Below, in pieces: positions 48,801-63,000 of a stretch of 64,000 nt of DNA (the first letter of the stretch is position 1; the number at the start of each line of letters is the position of its first letter). This DNA comes from Hofstenia miamia (Eukaryota; Xenacoelomorpha; Acoela; Hofsteniidae): positions 224,361 through 288,360 of the forward strand of contig CABFPE010000708.1 of the NCBI GenBank assembly GCA_900660155.1, written 5' to 3'. The translations under genes and the position numbers were made by a program. The notes under the pieces were generated by a model. It was not told the origin of the DNA and did no database searches. It saw only the letters and a list, made by a program, of their open reading frames with translations.

Positions 48801-51800
48801 TGTTGATGAAGAAAAAAGAAGAAAACATGAATTTGATTTTCACCTGTGAACGAATTACCGTAAATTTTAACTATTTTGTTAGAAAACGATTGGTTGTTTA
48901 TCAGTAAAAATCGTGATTTATCACCCAACCACACTGAATGACGTGTTAAATATATTTATAATAATAACCCAGTAATGAGATAGAAAACAATAAATTTGGA
49001 ACTTTTTGCATACCTCATGATAACACCGTGGCTCAAAGTGTCACTTTGTAAATAGTAAAACCACCCGCATTTTCGTCTGCGGTGTTGAATCATTCGCTAT
49101 ATATTCTCAACGCTCGGTTGTTCATCTATTCAGAAATGTGGAAAAATTTTTGTATGGTAGTTAGTTTCTTGCAGCTGAGAATTTTAGGGATAAAGTGAAA
49201 AATGTTATCTTCAATCTAGCAGCGTTTCAGAATGATGCATTCTTAGAATTACGAAAACGTTAGCAACGATGTTTTATAGCAACATTAACTGATGTTTAAT
49301 GAAATTTCAAAGCATGTCTATATATTTTACTTTTATGTATTTTTCTGAGAACTTAGTGTAATTTTTACAAATGTAAATATGACAAAATGTATTTCATGTC
49401 AAATTGGTTCATTTAATTCCACTAAAGATTTAAAATTATTTGCTAAACAACAACAGTTGTGTATTGTAATGTGGTTTATATATTGCAATTAATACATCAG
49501 CGCTAAAAGAGTTTTGAGCGTCTTTGGTCTTCACGGTTAGTAATCTACCAAAACTTTTCAATTTTCTCTATTATGCCTGCGCAATTAACTTCTGAAGATT
49601 TAATTAAATTTGTAGATTGAGGCGCTGCATGCTTTTATTGATTCGCAGAGGTATTGTTATTGCTATCTCAATGCTGTGCTTTTGATGATTCCGAAGTATG
49701 AGCGAAGTTAATGCTTTTCATTACCGCTTAACACACTAAAAATATTTTCAGAAAATTAAATTATTTACACATTTATATTTGATGACTTGTATCTATAAGT
49801 TAGATATACCTGAGAAATATCAACATCTACTTTATATTTTTCTATTCGAAGTTGTGGTATAACAGTGTGTAAAAAGTTCTTAATTTTGCTCTTACTTTCA
49901 ATCTAAATTAAATACAATTCTGCATTTCATGCCAAGACACTTAACTCTTCTTAGATATTCAATAATGCTCTTTCTTATAAATTGTCAAGAATTGCTGTTG
50001 GCAATTGTAGAAATGATGTTGACTATGACGATCCTATGTTGGTTGTTCAAGATATTGATATGATACCGTTTTAGTTTAAATAGCTAAATTGTTTTTTCTG
50101 CTTTACTGTATGATCTTTTTTTATTAGTTTTGAAGTTGCAGGTGTAGTAGCAGTAACGAAGAATTGCAATGAAATGCAAGTTGCCTTTTCGTGTTTAATA
50201 TCAAAAACCTAATTTTTGAAATTGTGCATTACAACTTATATATATATATATATAAGCTCTAGATACTATGGGATTTGTATCCACCACCTTCGCGCTCCGA
50301 TTTTCCATAGTGTCAGCGCCCTCTTTGATGCAAAGCCAGAATAATTCGTTTTATCCAAAAATATTTACATTACGGATTTGGAAAGAGGTCTAATTTCTTA
50401 TGTATGTGTTTCAAGTTTTTTCAAAAAAATTTTTTTGGACCCGAATTCAGAGCCCTCCGCCATAGTATAATGCGCCCGTATATATTTTTTGTATCCAACG
50501 CCTTGTAGATATTTGAAAATTTTGTATCCAAAGCCCATATATATATACTGGGATTCTACCGTTTTCGCTAAAAATTAGTTGTTTAGAAACTACTGGTAAA
50601 CATGTTGGAGGTCTGCTCTGAAGCTCTTATTGATTTTGCTTCTGCTGTCAATATTGGAGAAAAGGTTAGCCCTTGTTTAATAAGGATGAAGTATGTTTTA
50701 TTGTTTATTTTCCTACGTTTTTTATTGTATAATTTATGCTTCTTTAGCCCTTTTTTACCTGATCTACAATGACATAGGGATTTTTATTTTTATAATAAAA
50801 AGTCAAATATTAGCAATAATTGAAAAAATACCATTTGTAGCCTGACAACATTTTAGGCATGTGCCTCTGGTTGTTTCTTGTTTGGGTATATATGTGTATA
50901 GACATTATGGTTTTACTATTTCTTAAGAATTGAATTCATGAGTTCATTCTTGATCTTTGTCAATATTTTTCTTACTACAGCGCAGTTTTGGCATTGAATG
51001 TAATCTGTGATTATCACTGCTACTATGCACTTGAAGATTAGATTGAGCTGTTTACTTTTTTGAAAATGAGACCTAATAATTCCAGCAGTAGAATACCCAC
51101 AATATTTTACGATTTCCAATTTCGAAAATCTCCCTAATTTGGTATTTTTCTTTGTACTGATTTTTTCCTTCTTCTAGTTTTGGCAGCTTCTCCCGAATTC
51201 CACCGTTCTCGAATTTAACACCAATTCTCGGTCTCATAGCTGCAAAATGAGCTTTCCAATTCCCTACGATCGCAACTTTTGACAATTGTGCAACTCACTG
51301 TCCGTGACAAATTTCTAGTTCGATTATGTAACCGGTTACCACGCTGACCGACTATAATAGAAATTACTCAAAAAAGGCGCACTAAATTTGATTGGGAATT
51401 CAATCCTGGAAAGCTGTGACTAGGCGCTTTTACATTTCCGTTTTGACTTATAGACTGTATTCAAAGAGAGTTTTTGATAGAAATTGATGGGTATTCGTCA
51501 ATATTTTTCTTGATATATTAGCTGTAATTTTCTTGATTTATAATATGCCTGTATTATGAGCTGATACAATGCAATTTATATGTGTATGAACGTATGTGTT
51601 AAAACATTTACACTTATAACAATTATTTCGGAATATGTACGCAATACTCTTAAAAATATATCTCTATATGCATAGTATGTGATTTGCCGCCATTTAGTTC
51701 GATTTAGGTCTCATGTTGCCTAATTCCACAATTTGACAGTTCTCTAATTCCAGATGTTTGATCGGCCACATATTCTGACCAGAAGTGATTGACTGAATCA

Positions 51801-54800
51801 GAACTGTTTTTCCATTAATCAGTTATTTATCAAACTCAATAAAACTATTAACAGCAGGATTGTTCTTAATTTTGTTAAACATTCAATAGAAATGATGCAA
51901 AATGTCTTAATGTTTGTAGAAAAGTCGAAGCCCATCTGGAGATTGCGAATTGTTTGTTTGCTAGTTGTTGCTCTTCTTTCTTTTGCATATTTAATTTTTG
52001 AACTAAATCATGATCAGCGATGGTCATGGGTGAAACTTTAGGCCCAACCTGAATCCATTCTTGGCTAATTTGGCCCATTTTTATAATAATTGTCAAATAA
52101 ATTCCCCAATTTGGTGGCTTTCTACACCAAAATGTCGTATGTAAGAAACTTCGAATAAAATCTACACACTGAAATTAGAAGAGTGCAGGACACTTTTAGA
52201 AGAGTGCAGGACACTAATGCATAGCTTCAAAATGCATATTTGATTTTTCACCATATTGTTCATAATTTATATAGCATTCACTGCATCTTCTTAACTTGCA
52301 TTCACTGTTGCGTAATAGTAAGTTTTTTAAATTTCGGCCTATCTTTTCATACTTCGACCCAAGCTCGGCCCAGACCTTTTCTGGGCTGACCCAAACTCTA
52401 CCCATGTTTGATCCGGAAAGATTTCAAATGTATTATCATTATATGGTTTATACTTCAAGTCATGGAAGTAAACGGATCGATCCGTGCAATGGAAATTACG
52501 TAACATCCACACAGTAATATTTAACTATTTATATAACAGTATATCCATTCGTGAATAATATTTGGGTCTTTTCGGGTTGTTTGTCAAAATACCTGACCGG
52601 CTGGTCACAGCACCTTAGACATCGGAAGTTTTCGGTACTGTTTTAAGGACATTAGTCAATACTAAGCAATAAGTTATATATTATAAGGTAGAAACAATTT
52701 TCTCAAATCACTGGAAATTTGGGCAAATCTATGCGTAAATATTTGTAATAAAAATTATCCTAATGCCTTGAAGTACATGTAAATACTAACTTTTCTAGCA
52801 AAAACCCTCAAATTTTACCTAGTCCTAATGTTCAAATGTTTTCTGTAGGCAGACCACGGCGCGCCTGAACGGGTCGGCGACTGAACGTGAACTAAGGTGA
52901 AAATGAAAAAGGAGAAAAGCTCTACCGCGTGAAGTTGTCAGATTGTAGATATCTTAAGTTTGCAAATTTTTTATAGAAATCATTATAAATTGTAAAATAA
53001 ATTCTTCTGGCAATTGGGTTTAAACCTTTATCTATCACATCTTTTTGAAAACTAACAAATTCACAATTTTTTAACACTATTTCAGGCACGAAATGACTGC
53101 AACTATTTAATTTTAGGTGGTTCGTGATCAAGTGTCTTTCCATTTACCTCTTCATCGTTATTTTTCTACTTTTCTTTCGACGGCAATAGCGAAATGCAAT
53201 TATTCGTTCGTGGATCTTCCCGTTGATCTTGATTTTTATCGAAAAGTTCTTTACCACCCTTTACAAATAATGGTGCATTTTCAATAGTAGTATATGCTCA
53301 GTTTTGTATTTGAAATACAGTATTAAGGCATAGATATATTTACCTTTCAAAGCGTAATCTAGAGTTCTGTGTAACCATCTAGTCCTATAGAATTCAACCT
53401 TAAGTTGAGGAAACTGGGACTAATGGTGTGCAAATAGACTATGGGATCTTCAAATTTATTGAGACTTTAACATGGTAGTACTAACTCCAAATACAATGGT
53501 AGTAAATGAGACTGATAAAATGCTGGTCCCGGTGACCCTAGTGCACTTTTGTTCAGGTCAGTATTTTTCATTTTAGCCTCCAAGTGACTATTACGGGGAT
53601 CTATACATACATCGTAGTTCACTGATTTTGAGGCATCGTTTCCGAATTTTCCTGATTTAATCTCGTTGGTTTAGGCATGTATTGTTGAAATTAACAGTAA
53701 AATGTGGGTCCGAAGTGGGAAGTCAATGCTGCTTCAAGTCAGTGCCTATCTTCAGAGTCACTTCACATACCTGTTTGTTGATCCAGATGTTTTCATTTTA
53801 CAGGTCTTATATCCAATTTATTTGTTTATACTTGTTTATTTTAAAGTAAACTATATTTTTTACAAACTATCTTTTGCATATACGATATTACGCTTATCAA
53901 CGACTATATTTTCGACCTATATTGTATTGCAAATTGACCTTTTGTTAATCATAACCATTATTTAACCATTTTTTTCAAAAGCGCATTTTATAAAATAACT
54001 TTTTAAGTTTTAGTTTTTAAGATTTAATTTTAGTTTCAGTGATCAATTAAGTGGAAGTATTAGTCTGTATCTATCATTTTTGTAACTCATATATTTAGCT
54101 AGGAGCAATTACCCTCGAGCCCGATTGGTTTATTTTGCGGGTGTTGGATTTTTTCTCTGTCAAGGAATTCTTTCAACTTGGAGTTGACGCGCGTAACCCG
54201 CGACTGTCGTCTGCTACTGAGTCTGATATGCTCTATGGTGCCTTAATGCTATTCGGTGTAATTCTGACCAACAGAATTCAATTAGGTTCTAACGTGCGCA
54301 TCTGTACCTGTGTTTCATTTAAGACATTTTAGGAATGGACTCCTCTCAGGCCACTAAGTTAGAACTTCTCACTCTTCTTTCATTTTCGGATTGTACGCAC
54401 AGTCAGTTAACGGAATCTCTTGAGAGAAATCGATTGGCTGCTCATTCCAATGGTAGGTTTAATCCCTTCAACGTATTCGATCTTTAAAACCAAATTCACT
54501 CGTTTAATATTCTGTTATTGAAAGTATAAACATTTAAATGCAAAGCATTTGCGCATTAAAGGAGCCATACACTTAACTTTCGCTTGTCAAAACCAAGTTA
54601 TATGTAGCTGTGGAAAATTTCTCTATCTTTTTTGCACTAGCTTTCCAAGTTTTCAACAAATGCATAGAAAATACTAGTTTTTATCGACTATTCCTTTTCT
54701 AAATATAATTCATGCCATTCCTTTAAAGAAAAACCGAATTCCAACTCTAGAAGCTATAGTTATGAAAAATACAATGGCAGTCTCCAATTATAAAAAATTT

Positions 54801-57800
54801 CTTTGATTTGTTGGTTGTGACCCTCTAAGTCAAGACTTTTCATTGGGACGTATTTTGTGATTTTTGGGGTGAGCATTGAAGGATATGTGTACTGGAGGTG
54901 CCCTGGCCCGAATATTGTAAATCTATAGTAGCTATCTTCAGGGTATATTAAAATTTTGGAAATATGGGGTGAATACATATATGTTACATTGAAATTTTAG
55001 AAATTAGTTGGTGAATGATATTTTGAGGTATGGCAAGAGGGGTGAATCTGTCAAGCATGCCTGAGAACCTTCGCTGTAAGTAATAGGAGTTTGTAAGATT
55101 TAATGTATTTAGCGAATCGGTAGAAATATCTCAATAACGCTTCATGCAAAATTTCAAATTATTTGCAACTTGATAAACTTATTTAAAATGGCCCTATTAA
55201 ATTGTGAACCTTTTAATCATTAAAGTACAAAATCGTAGTGAATCAATGAGAAATTTAGAGTTATTTCTCAAAGTCCTTGGATTTTTCTAATGCAGTTTTT
55301 TACTCCTTAGATGAAGAGAAGTTTTTGTCGGAAATTGCAGTTTACAATCCACCTTCTTTTCAATCGGATTCCACAATGAAGCAAGGAATGTATGTGCCGA
55401 AAAAATCTGCTTGGCTTCAGCTTTTTGATCCTATTCATTCTTATCTCCGGTCTTGCTCTCGTGGAGATTATCGATCCTCGATTTCGCGATTCTCGAAATT
55501 GTAAGTTTGCTTCTTTTACTTTGTAAATCTCTAAAATGTTAGCATATTTCCCCACAGTCGTCACTGGTAGGATGCGGCCGTTTAGTAGGCCTCAAATTGC
55601 AATAAAATTGTTTAATCTCCAAAAATAGAAATATAGCTTATTATAAATAATTTTTAGCAAATTTTGTCATCCAAGTTTGGAATTTGGAGCCTTTAGAGGC
55701 TCCAACATATTAAAATAACAAGGTAATTATATAAATAAAAAATTGCGGCCCAAAATTAGAAAAAAATATATTTAATAAAGAATTTTAGAGAATTTTGGAT
55801 GCCCAATATTTATACAGGTACAAAATATTAAGTAAAAAGTATCTAGATACACCAAAGCGGTTGTTGAAAATGTAATACATAAAATTGGAGGGCGGATTGG
55901 CATTTCGCACACTGGGCCCCCTTTTATTGGTGCTACCCGAATTCTTTTATAAATTAGTATTAAATTTCTTCTTTGTTTGTAACTCTAAATTCTTCTTTTT
56001 TTCGTGGAAATTATTCGACCAGTGATTCTATTCTTGAATGTCATGGAAAATAAATTCAAAATCTACCACAATATTAGTAGATGTTTGAATCCCTGGTCTC
56101 GTTGTTTGGCAAGTATATTTCTTCTCTTTGCTGTCAATTGACGATTTTGTGTAAAAATCAGTTAGTAATACACTTATTTTAACATTAATATACGTTGTTT
56201 CATATATATATATATATATATATATTTGGAATGTTTATACAAAGTGCACTGAAGCAATCTCATCCAGTGCTTTTACAGAATAAAATGAAGCGGTATTTAG
56301 TTCGGGAGTCTTCCATCTAAGAGGATGTTCTTTAATCGTATATTTTGAAAATGATTGTACCATAATATTTCAAAATTCATTTTTGCTACAACAACTTCTT
56401 AATCCAAAAATTATTCTGAATTAGTTACCATGACTTCTCTATACTATTTTCAGGTGGAATACACTAATTATATTGCCTACTTCTCCACTTTTTTCATCAC
56501 ATACTTTTTTACGTGGGTATCAGACAATCACTACGATTCAATTCCAACTTTGAAATTTAATTACATACATTATTATATTGTTTAAAATGTTTTAAATTAA
56601 AGAGCTTTTGGTTTTTCATTTAATTAAATATATTGTGCATAACATTGGTTTATTTATTAGTGCATTCAGCGAGCGATTAACATTTTCTGAAGATTTATGG
56701 CCACCTTATCGTCCATACGTTCCTCCAATGAAGCAATATCAACAATTGGAGAAAATTTTCGCTTCCAAGGCTTTCCACGCAGTCATTTATATTGTATTCT
56801 ACAAGGTACGTAAGTGTCAATAGCATAAATATCTAATCATAAGTAACGTTTTCTTCAAATTATGTTGGCATTTCACAAACACATTCCAAAATTTTCTTGG
56901 AACAGTTATTGCCGTTTCATTCCAGTGTTCTAGATAATCACTTTGACATAATTTTTGTACTTTTTCAAAAAATAAGCAACATCGTCTTTTGCTAGGTATG
57001 TAGAGAATATATCTAACACTAATATATGTGTTTGCAATGTGGCAAGAGACATAAAAAGTAAAATTGTGAGAAAATTGTAAGTATACAAAATGTGTATTTT
57101 CACTGTTGCTCCTTTTCATATAATTACCAAAACAAGAAGTTTAAAGTTAATGTGTGTTCCTATTATCGACTTTTATCAGCCGATTTTAGTCGGGAATACG
57201 ATTATTTTTGTTCACATTGTCGATTTTTTATCACATCATGAAGTGTCATTTCATAAAAATCGGTTGTGGGAACATTTTCCCAACTCCAAATATATTTTGA
57301 TTGACAGTGGAAGAATAACATCTGTTGTGATAAATACGCATTGAAATGTAAATAATACTTGCTTTTTTTGAAGTTGAAATATTTTAACTTCAATATCGGC
57401 GGTTGTTCTCAAGTATCTATCCGACTCGTGTTTTAGTATGGTTCCCACTATCGACTTTTTATCAGATGAAAAATTATCAGATTACTGGAATTGCTTTTTG
57501 TCAAAAATTCTACTGGAGCATTCCCAAAATCGACTTTTTTCAGCTCATAAAAATGCAGAGAGTGTTCAGATTTTTATCACCGATTTCTTAACAGATGATA
57601 AAAGTGGGAACATAGTTTTAGACTAAAGTGTCTATTGAACTTTCCTTTTTTTAGGTATTGAAGGTAATGCTCTTATATATCACGATTCGTTCAATTGAAG
57701 GGTGAATGTAAATTGCTACTCTTCTTGAGAAGTGATAATGCATTATCACTTACGATATCACTTGTTGCAAAATTTTTCCTTATTAGCAAAGAGAAATGTC

Positions 57801-60048
57801 TTGGTAAGGTGTTATAGATCTTTTGATGATATTCCAATTAGATGTAAAATTATATATACTGCGATTAGGTTCATTTGGCATTTATTTTTTAGTTGGCCGC
57901 ATGTGTTATTCCATTGTATTTTTAGTTTTTGTATGGAAAAGATTCGGTTTGCGAAGACATTCTGGGAATCGCTTTGCATTTGCTTTCGTTGTGCCTTGAT
58001 ACCGTCCATAATGTTGAAACGCAGGTAAACATACTCTGTGGGGTTTACTTCAATGCCACTTTGTGAATTGTGCATCCTTTCTTGTTATTTTGTTCAATTT
58101 TCGCTTTCATAATTGAAAAAAAATTGATAAATCTAATGGGACTTCATAGTTTTTTTTAAAATTCATTAAAGCAACAGACTGTGAATGTTTTGGAATAAAT
58201 ACAGTTAGATTTGTTTCGCATTGCGACACAGAAATATATACTGATCAGCACTCCATGCAGCACCTTAAGATTTTTACTCCTTAATTTTTTTGTACAGGTT
58301 TATATGGAAGTGCTCTTAATTGTTGTTTGGCATAATGTAGATTCTCTATCGATATCAAATATTTACCAGCTAATAAACAAATTTATAATTCATTCCCGGG
58401 CAGACTTATATAGGTGGGAATTCATAATTATATTGAAGGACAGTTTGAGCTAAAGCCCTATATAAGCTGTCTTTATTACTCTTTTATGGAATATTCCAGT
58501 CTACTCTGTAATTCATGCATAAATTTTCATTGATAATTTCATTTTTAAAAGCTGAAAATGTCTCTGTCCTCAACATTAGCTTTAGAATATTATTTTGTTC
58601 AAATTCAGCATCAGGTTTTATCCTTTGCATTCTAGATTTTTGATATTGACTAGTAATTTATATCAAATTCCTGTATTTTTGCCTGTTTTTATCGTTCTCT
58701 GCATGAATTGCATTTTCTTTTTTTGTATCTTATCACAAACATTCAGCTTTTATTTGACCTAAATTTCCTTAAATATCACAAAATTCTAATAAACAAATAT
58801 CAATCTCATTAACATATTTATAGTCATTAATAGTACGTTTATGAAAATAATTCATTGCAAGACAATTATAAAATTGATCAGAGACTAATAATTTTTTTAA
58901 ATATAGTTGAAAATTTTAGTTTGTTGCAGTGACCTGGGTAACAAGTATGTTGAAAATATAGCTTATAATATGCATACTCACCTTTATTAATTACAGTTAG
59001 TGAGATAATATCGAAAATTAAATTGAAATACTCCTTCATTATATATTTCCCAAACAACACCACAAATGTTCTTATGGGCTGTTTACAGATTTGACATGTC
59101 TTTAAGGGCACGTGTAGTTTTCATTCAAATTATACTCAAACATGGACAACTGAGTGTTTCATTTTATATTTTGATAATTTTTGCTTCTCATCTCACTTGC
59201 AAACATCTAGGTTTCACAACTGAAGTTTGATGGTCCTGTTCGAGATTACAACTATTTCAACTGGTTTCGCAGCAACAACATTCTTGTCAACTGTGTGCAC
59301 GAAATCAAAGAAGTCATTTCAAGCACGTCCTCTAGGGAAGGTTCTAGTTAAAGTTTTGCTATAAATTTTTAACTATTTCCAATGCCAATCTTTTTATCGA
59401 ATAAGTCGTCTTCTTGATTCACTATTTGAGTTATCTGCTGTTCATGTCAGTCTCTCTTCTATATGCACGAATAGTTTCTATTGGAGATCTGTTGTTAATA
59501 ATCTCACGCAAAGAGCTTTAATATTTTCTTCCATCTAAAAATGTGGTGAAAACCGTAGTGAAATATATTGAGTTATGAAATTGAAATATTTATGGAATGA
59601 ACATGAATAAGAAAATAACTATCGATGTTTTCATTTCAGCATCCCACATTAGACTTGTCAACGACGCGAAATTTTTAAGCTCGCCTCGTTTTACTTTTGA
59701 GTATTTTCGGCTAGGCTCGCCACATTGAAACATTCAATGAGGCTCGTTTTAGCTCGATATTTTTTGAAATATTGCGCTCTCTGAATTTTTTACATAGTTA
59801 TTCCTATTTTTTTAATAAACAATTTAATATATGATTATAAAAAAGGTATATTGAATGAAAAAATAAGATATACCTGCATAAAAAAATTAAAAAGCTGAAC
59901 TACAAATTTGTTTGGCTTAATAAATGCTGGTTTTGGGCTCGTTGTACGTCCAATGCAGTGCCGAAGCTCGGCTCGTTGACAAGTCTGTCCTACATAGTAA
60001 TAGTTTTCTTCAAATTTAACGTTACACCCTCTTTCTCTCTCCCTCTCG

Positions 60049-60090
<42 letters not shown>

Positions 60091-63000
60091 NNNNNNNNNN
60101 NNNNNNNNNNNNNNNNNNNNNNNNNNNNNNNNNNNNNNNNNNNNNNNNNNNNNNNNNNNNNNNNNNNNNNNNNNNNNNNNNNNNNNNNNNNNNNNNNNNN
60201 NNNNNNNNNNNNNNNNNNNNNNNNNNNNNNNNNNNNNNNNNNNNNNNNNNNNNNNNNNNNNNNNNNNNNNNNNNNNNNNNNNNNNNNNNNNNNNNNNNNN
60301 NNNNNNNNNNNNNNNNNNNNNNNNTATATATATTAAAGTTTGCTTGCGAAATTTTGAGTTTTTGAACTCCCCGTCTCTCCCATAAGTCTAAAAATAATTT
60401 TCCAATCCCGCAATAAATTTGATACGGTTATCTCAACTAAGCTAGACAATTTTTGAGTAAGCTGTTTACAAAGTAGTGATTCCACTAAATTGAAATCTCT
60501 GTGTTTAGTCTATAACATATGTAAATTGCATGTACGCTATTAATAACAATGTAATCGTGTTGTGATTAAAATTGAATATCAAACTTCGCGCATAGTTTCA
60601 ATGAAAACATTAAAGAGCTATTTTAAAGTTGGATGAAAATAAGAAATGACTTAGAATGACATATAATGGGTTGAGTGGACATTATTCAGTTGAATTTTCT
60701 TTATACATATTAAAGAGGCATCTCTCTTTGTGTGGATATATTATGTCTTATAATTATGATAATTACTATAGTGAATCAAATATTCGCTTAATATTGCGAC
60801 GTATACAGAGGTGATCTCTCATCAATTTTTCAATATATATTGCTTTTTGCTTGTGTCAAAAATATTGATGACAACTTAAGTTATATTTAAAACAAAATGC
60901 AATGTTAGCTATGTAACAGTGTGTAACTTTTATGGCGTGAGTTTTAACAAATCTTGCTCTGGTTATAGCTTTGACTATGATAAATAAGTTGTTCGTGATG
61001 TTGGTTTAATATTATCTGTAAAATATTTAGTTTCTTCTCCAGAAGAACAAGATGTGTTTGTCACTGTCCCCTCCAAAATGATGCCAAGTTCTGCTTCCAC
61101 GTCATTAACTTCTCGCAAGAAACATGACGTATTGTGTGTAGGTTTTTATTTATTTAATATATATATTTATCATCGTTCGAATTATTAATATTCAGGAAAT
61201 TAAGTTATTCGAATTTTTAAAATATTCTGAGATCTATAAGGAATTCGTCCATAATGGAAATTTCGATCTTTTACATCACTAATATCGAGATCTTAATTTT
61301 AATTTCTTAGGAAACTTATTCAAAACTCTTTTAAAATTCACAGTAATTTTAATAAAGTAGGGGATGGTGTTTAAAATTTTACCAGTTTTTGTTACCCTAT
61401 ATTTCTTTTTCCAAAGCAATTTATCAACTTATTACTTATATAGATTCATGAAGACCTCATTTCTCTTCTTGTCAAATCATACAACAAACTCGCGCCTCTA
61501 CCTTTGCAATCAAATCAGCTAGAGCTGTCGCCAGCGGAAGTCCCAATCGGAAATGGTCCAAAAAACATCATCCATGTCTTGAGTCGGATCGCGCTTATGA
61601 GTGAATTGTGCAAGGAACGCATGCTCCAACTCATGCAAGCGCCCTCTCCTGTTGTCTCCAGTTCTCGAATTTCAGAAAAGTGAGAGGCTATTTCTTACTA
61701 TGAAATTATTTTATGTCCCTATTAGTTTAAAAATTTCAAACATATTTTGAAAATAATGAAGTTTAGTGGGTCTCTTCTCTTACTACTACGAATGAGGGCC
61801 AAGAAAATGCTTTTTTAGCACTAAAATTTTCATTATTTCCATATTATCAAAGTTCTTGACCATGATGACATTAAATTATATCTAAATATTTAATAATCCA
61901 TAGAAACTCTTTAACATTTGTAAACCTGCATTTCGTACAAGTCGAAAATTAAGTTAACTAAGAGAACTGAAGGCTCCTGCTTACATTTATTTTGAGCAAG
62001 TAGAAATCGTCAGTTCTGTTGCTTCTATTTTGCAGAAACCGCATTGATGGCAAAAGAGCATTTAGTGAATGTTATTGGCCTATTCTTTTGAACTCTTCGT
62101 TAGTGTTCACGTCTGAGCGTTTAATGAATGTTCAAATCTAAGTATAGGATAACAATATAATTACAATCTCCTGTAGTAGTTTGTTCCCCTGAGGACCTGA
62201 AGTCACCTTCAAGTCATTCTTATGATAGATCAGATGGATATATTTAATATATTGAATTGCATTTCGATACATAAACAGTCGAAATGTTTACAACGATTTA
62301 TTTTAATAAAAGATTTATTTTTTGAAAGTACGTTCTACTTCACGCCTTTTAGCAAACAGCTAAACGTTTGCAATTATGGTTCCTATTGTATGATTTTGTT
62401 GGATTGTACAATTGAAGTTATTTTGACGGTTTTTCTGTCATTCTCAATAGCATATCGACGGTTGTTTTTTTTAATTCAACTTAAATTCTTCATGAAAATA
62501 CTTTTTCAAATGTCTCGATTTACTAATGTAAACACTATCAATGCCCATACGTTTAATACACATTTAGTACAATAGTAAAACGCTATTCATCAATTGCGAC
62601 AAAGAATTTCCAACTGCAATAATTTGCACCAGCTATTTTGTTTTTAAATGAATTAGTTCATATGAATTAACAGGTACACTCTCGACAGTCCCATTTACTT
62701 AATTTTTTTATCAGCCCCTTTTAAAGTAGCGTTTGGAAGAGTTATTCTTACAGTGCATTTAGTTATTCACATACTACGCTTTTCCCACGCCATTTGATTT
62801 GCTTTGACTCACGGATTCTTATCTTAATATAGGAATTGAATTCACTATCGTAGTTCTTATGTATGGAGTTCAGAACCCTGGGCAAGCATCTAGATACTTT
62901 TCTAGTAAGTTAGTGAATCAGGTTACATCTCTTGCAAAGTGAACATTTTATGTTTCATGAATTCGACACTGTTTTTTTGTTCTATATATATATATATATA

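Larger units (their letters stand above)
59341..61030 (+). other. UBR3 intron 16 (1.7 kb including a gap)
   Basis: Contains a MITE (59650-59984), a CT/TA microsatellite (60029-60090) and an assembly gap (60091-60324). No coding sequence recognised. Confidence 0.6.

Noticed and set aside
49955-50072. Open stretch after acceptor ctcttcttag as an extra UBR3 exon ([17 protein letters not shown]...)
   Set aside because: Exons 7 and 8 already join in phase 0 with the human counterpart. The stretch has no clear donor and no human match.
57656-57664. 9-nt micro-exon VLK between ttttag and gtaatg
   Set aside because: Exon 14 joined directly to exon 15 aligns with human without a gap. Adding three residues would worsen the fit.
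62035-62110. Stretch after a good acceptor (ctattttgcag) as a UBR3 exon
   Set aside because: Its only plausible donor leaves phase 0, which does not fit the following exon, and no UBR3 similarity is seen.
62222-62575. 117-codon plus-strand frame
   Set aside because: Phe/Ile-rich, AT-driven composition inside a UBR3 intron, with no motif; compatible with chance.
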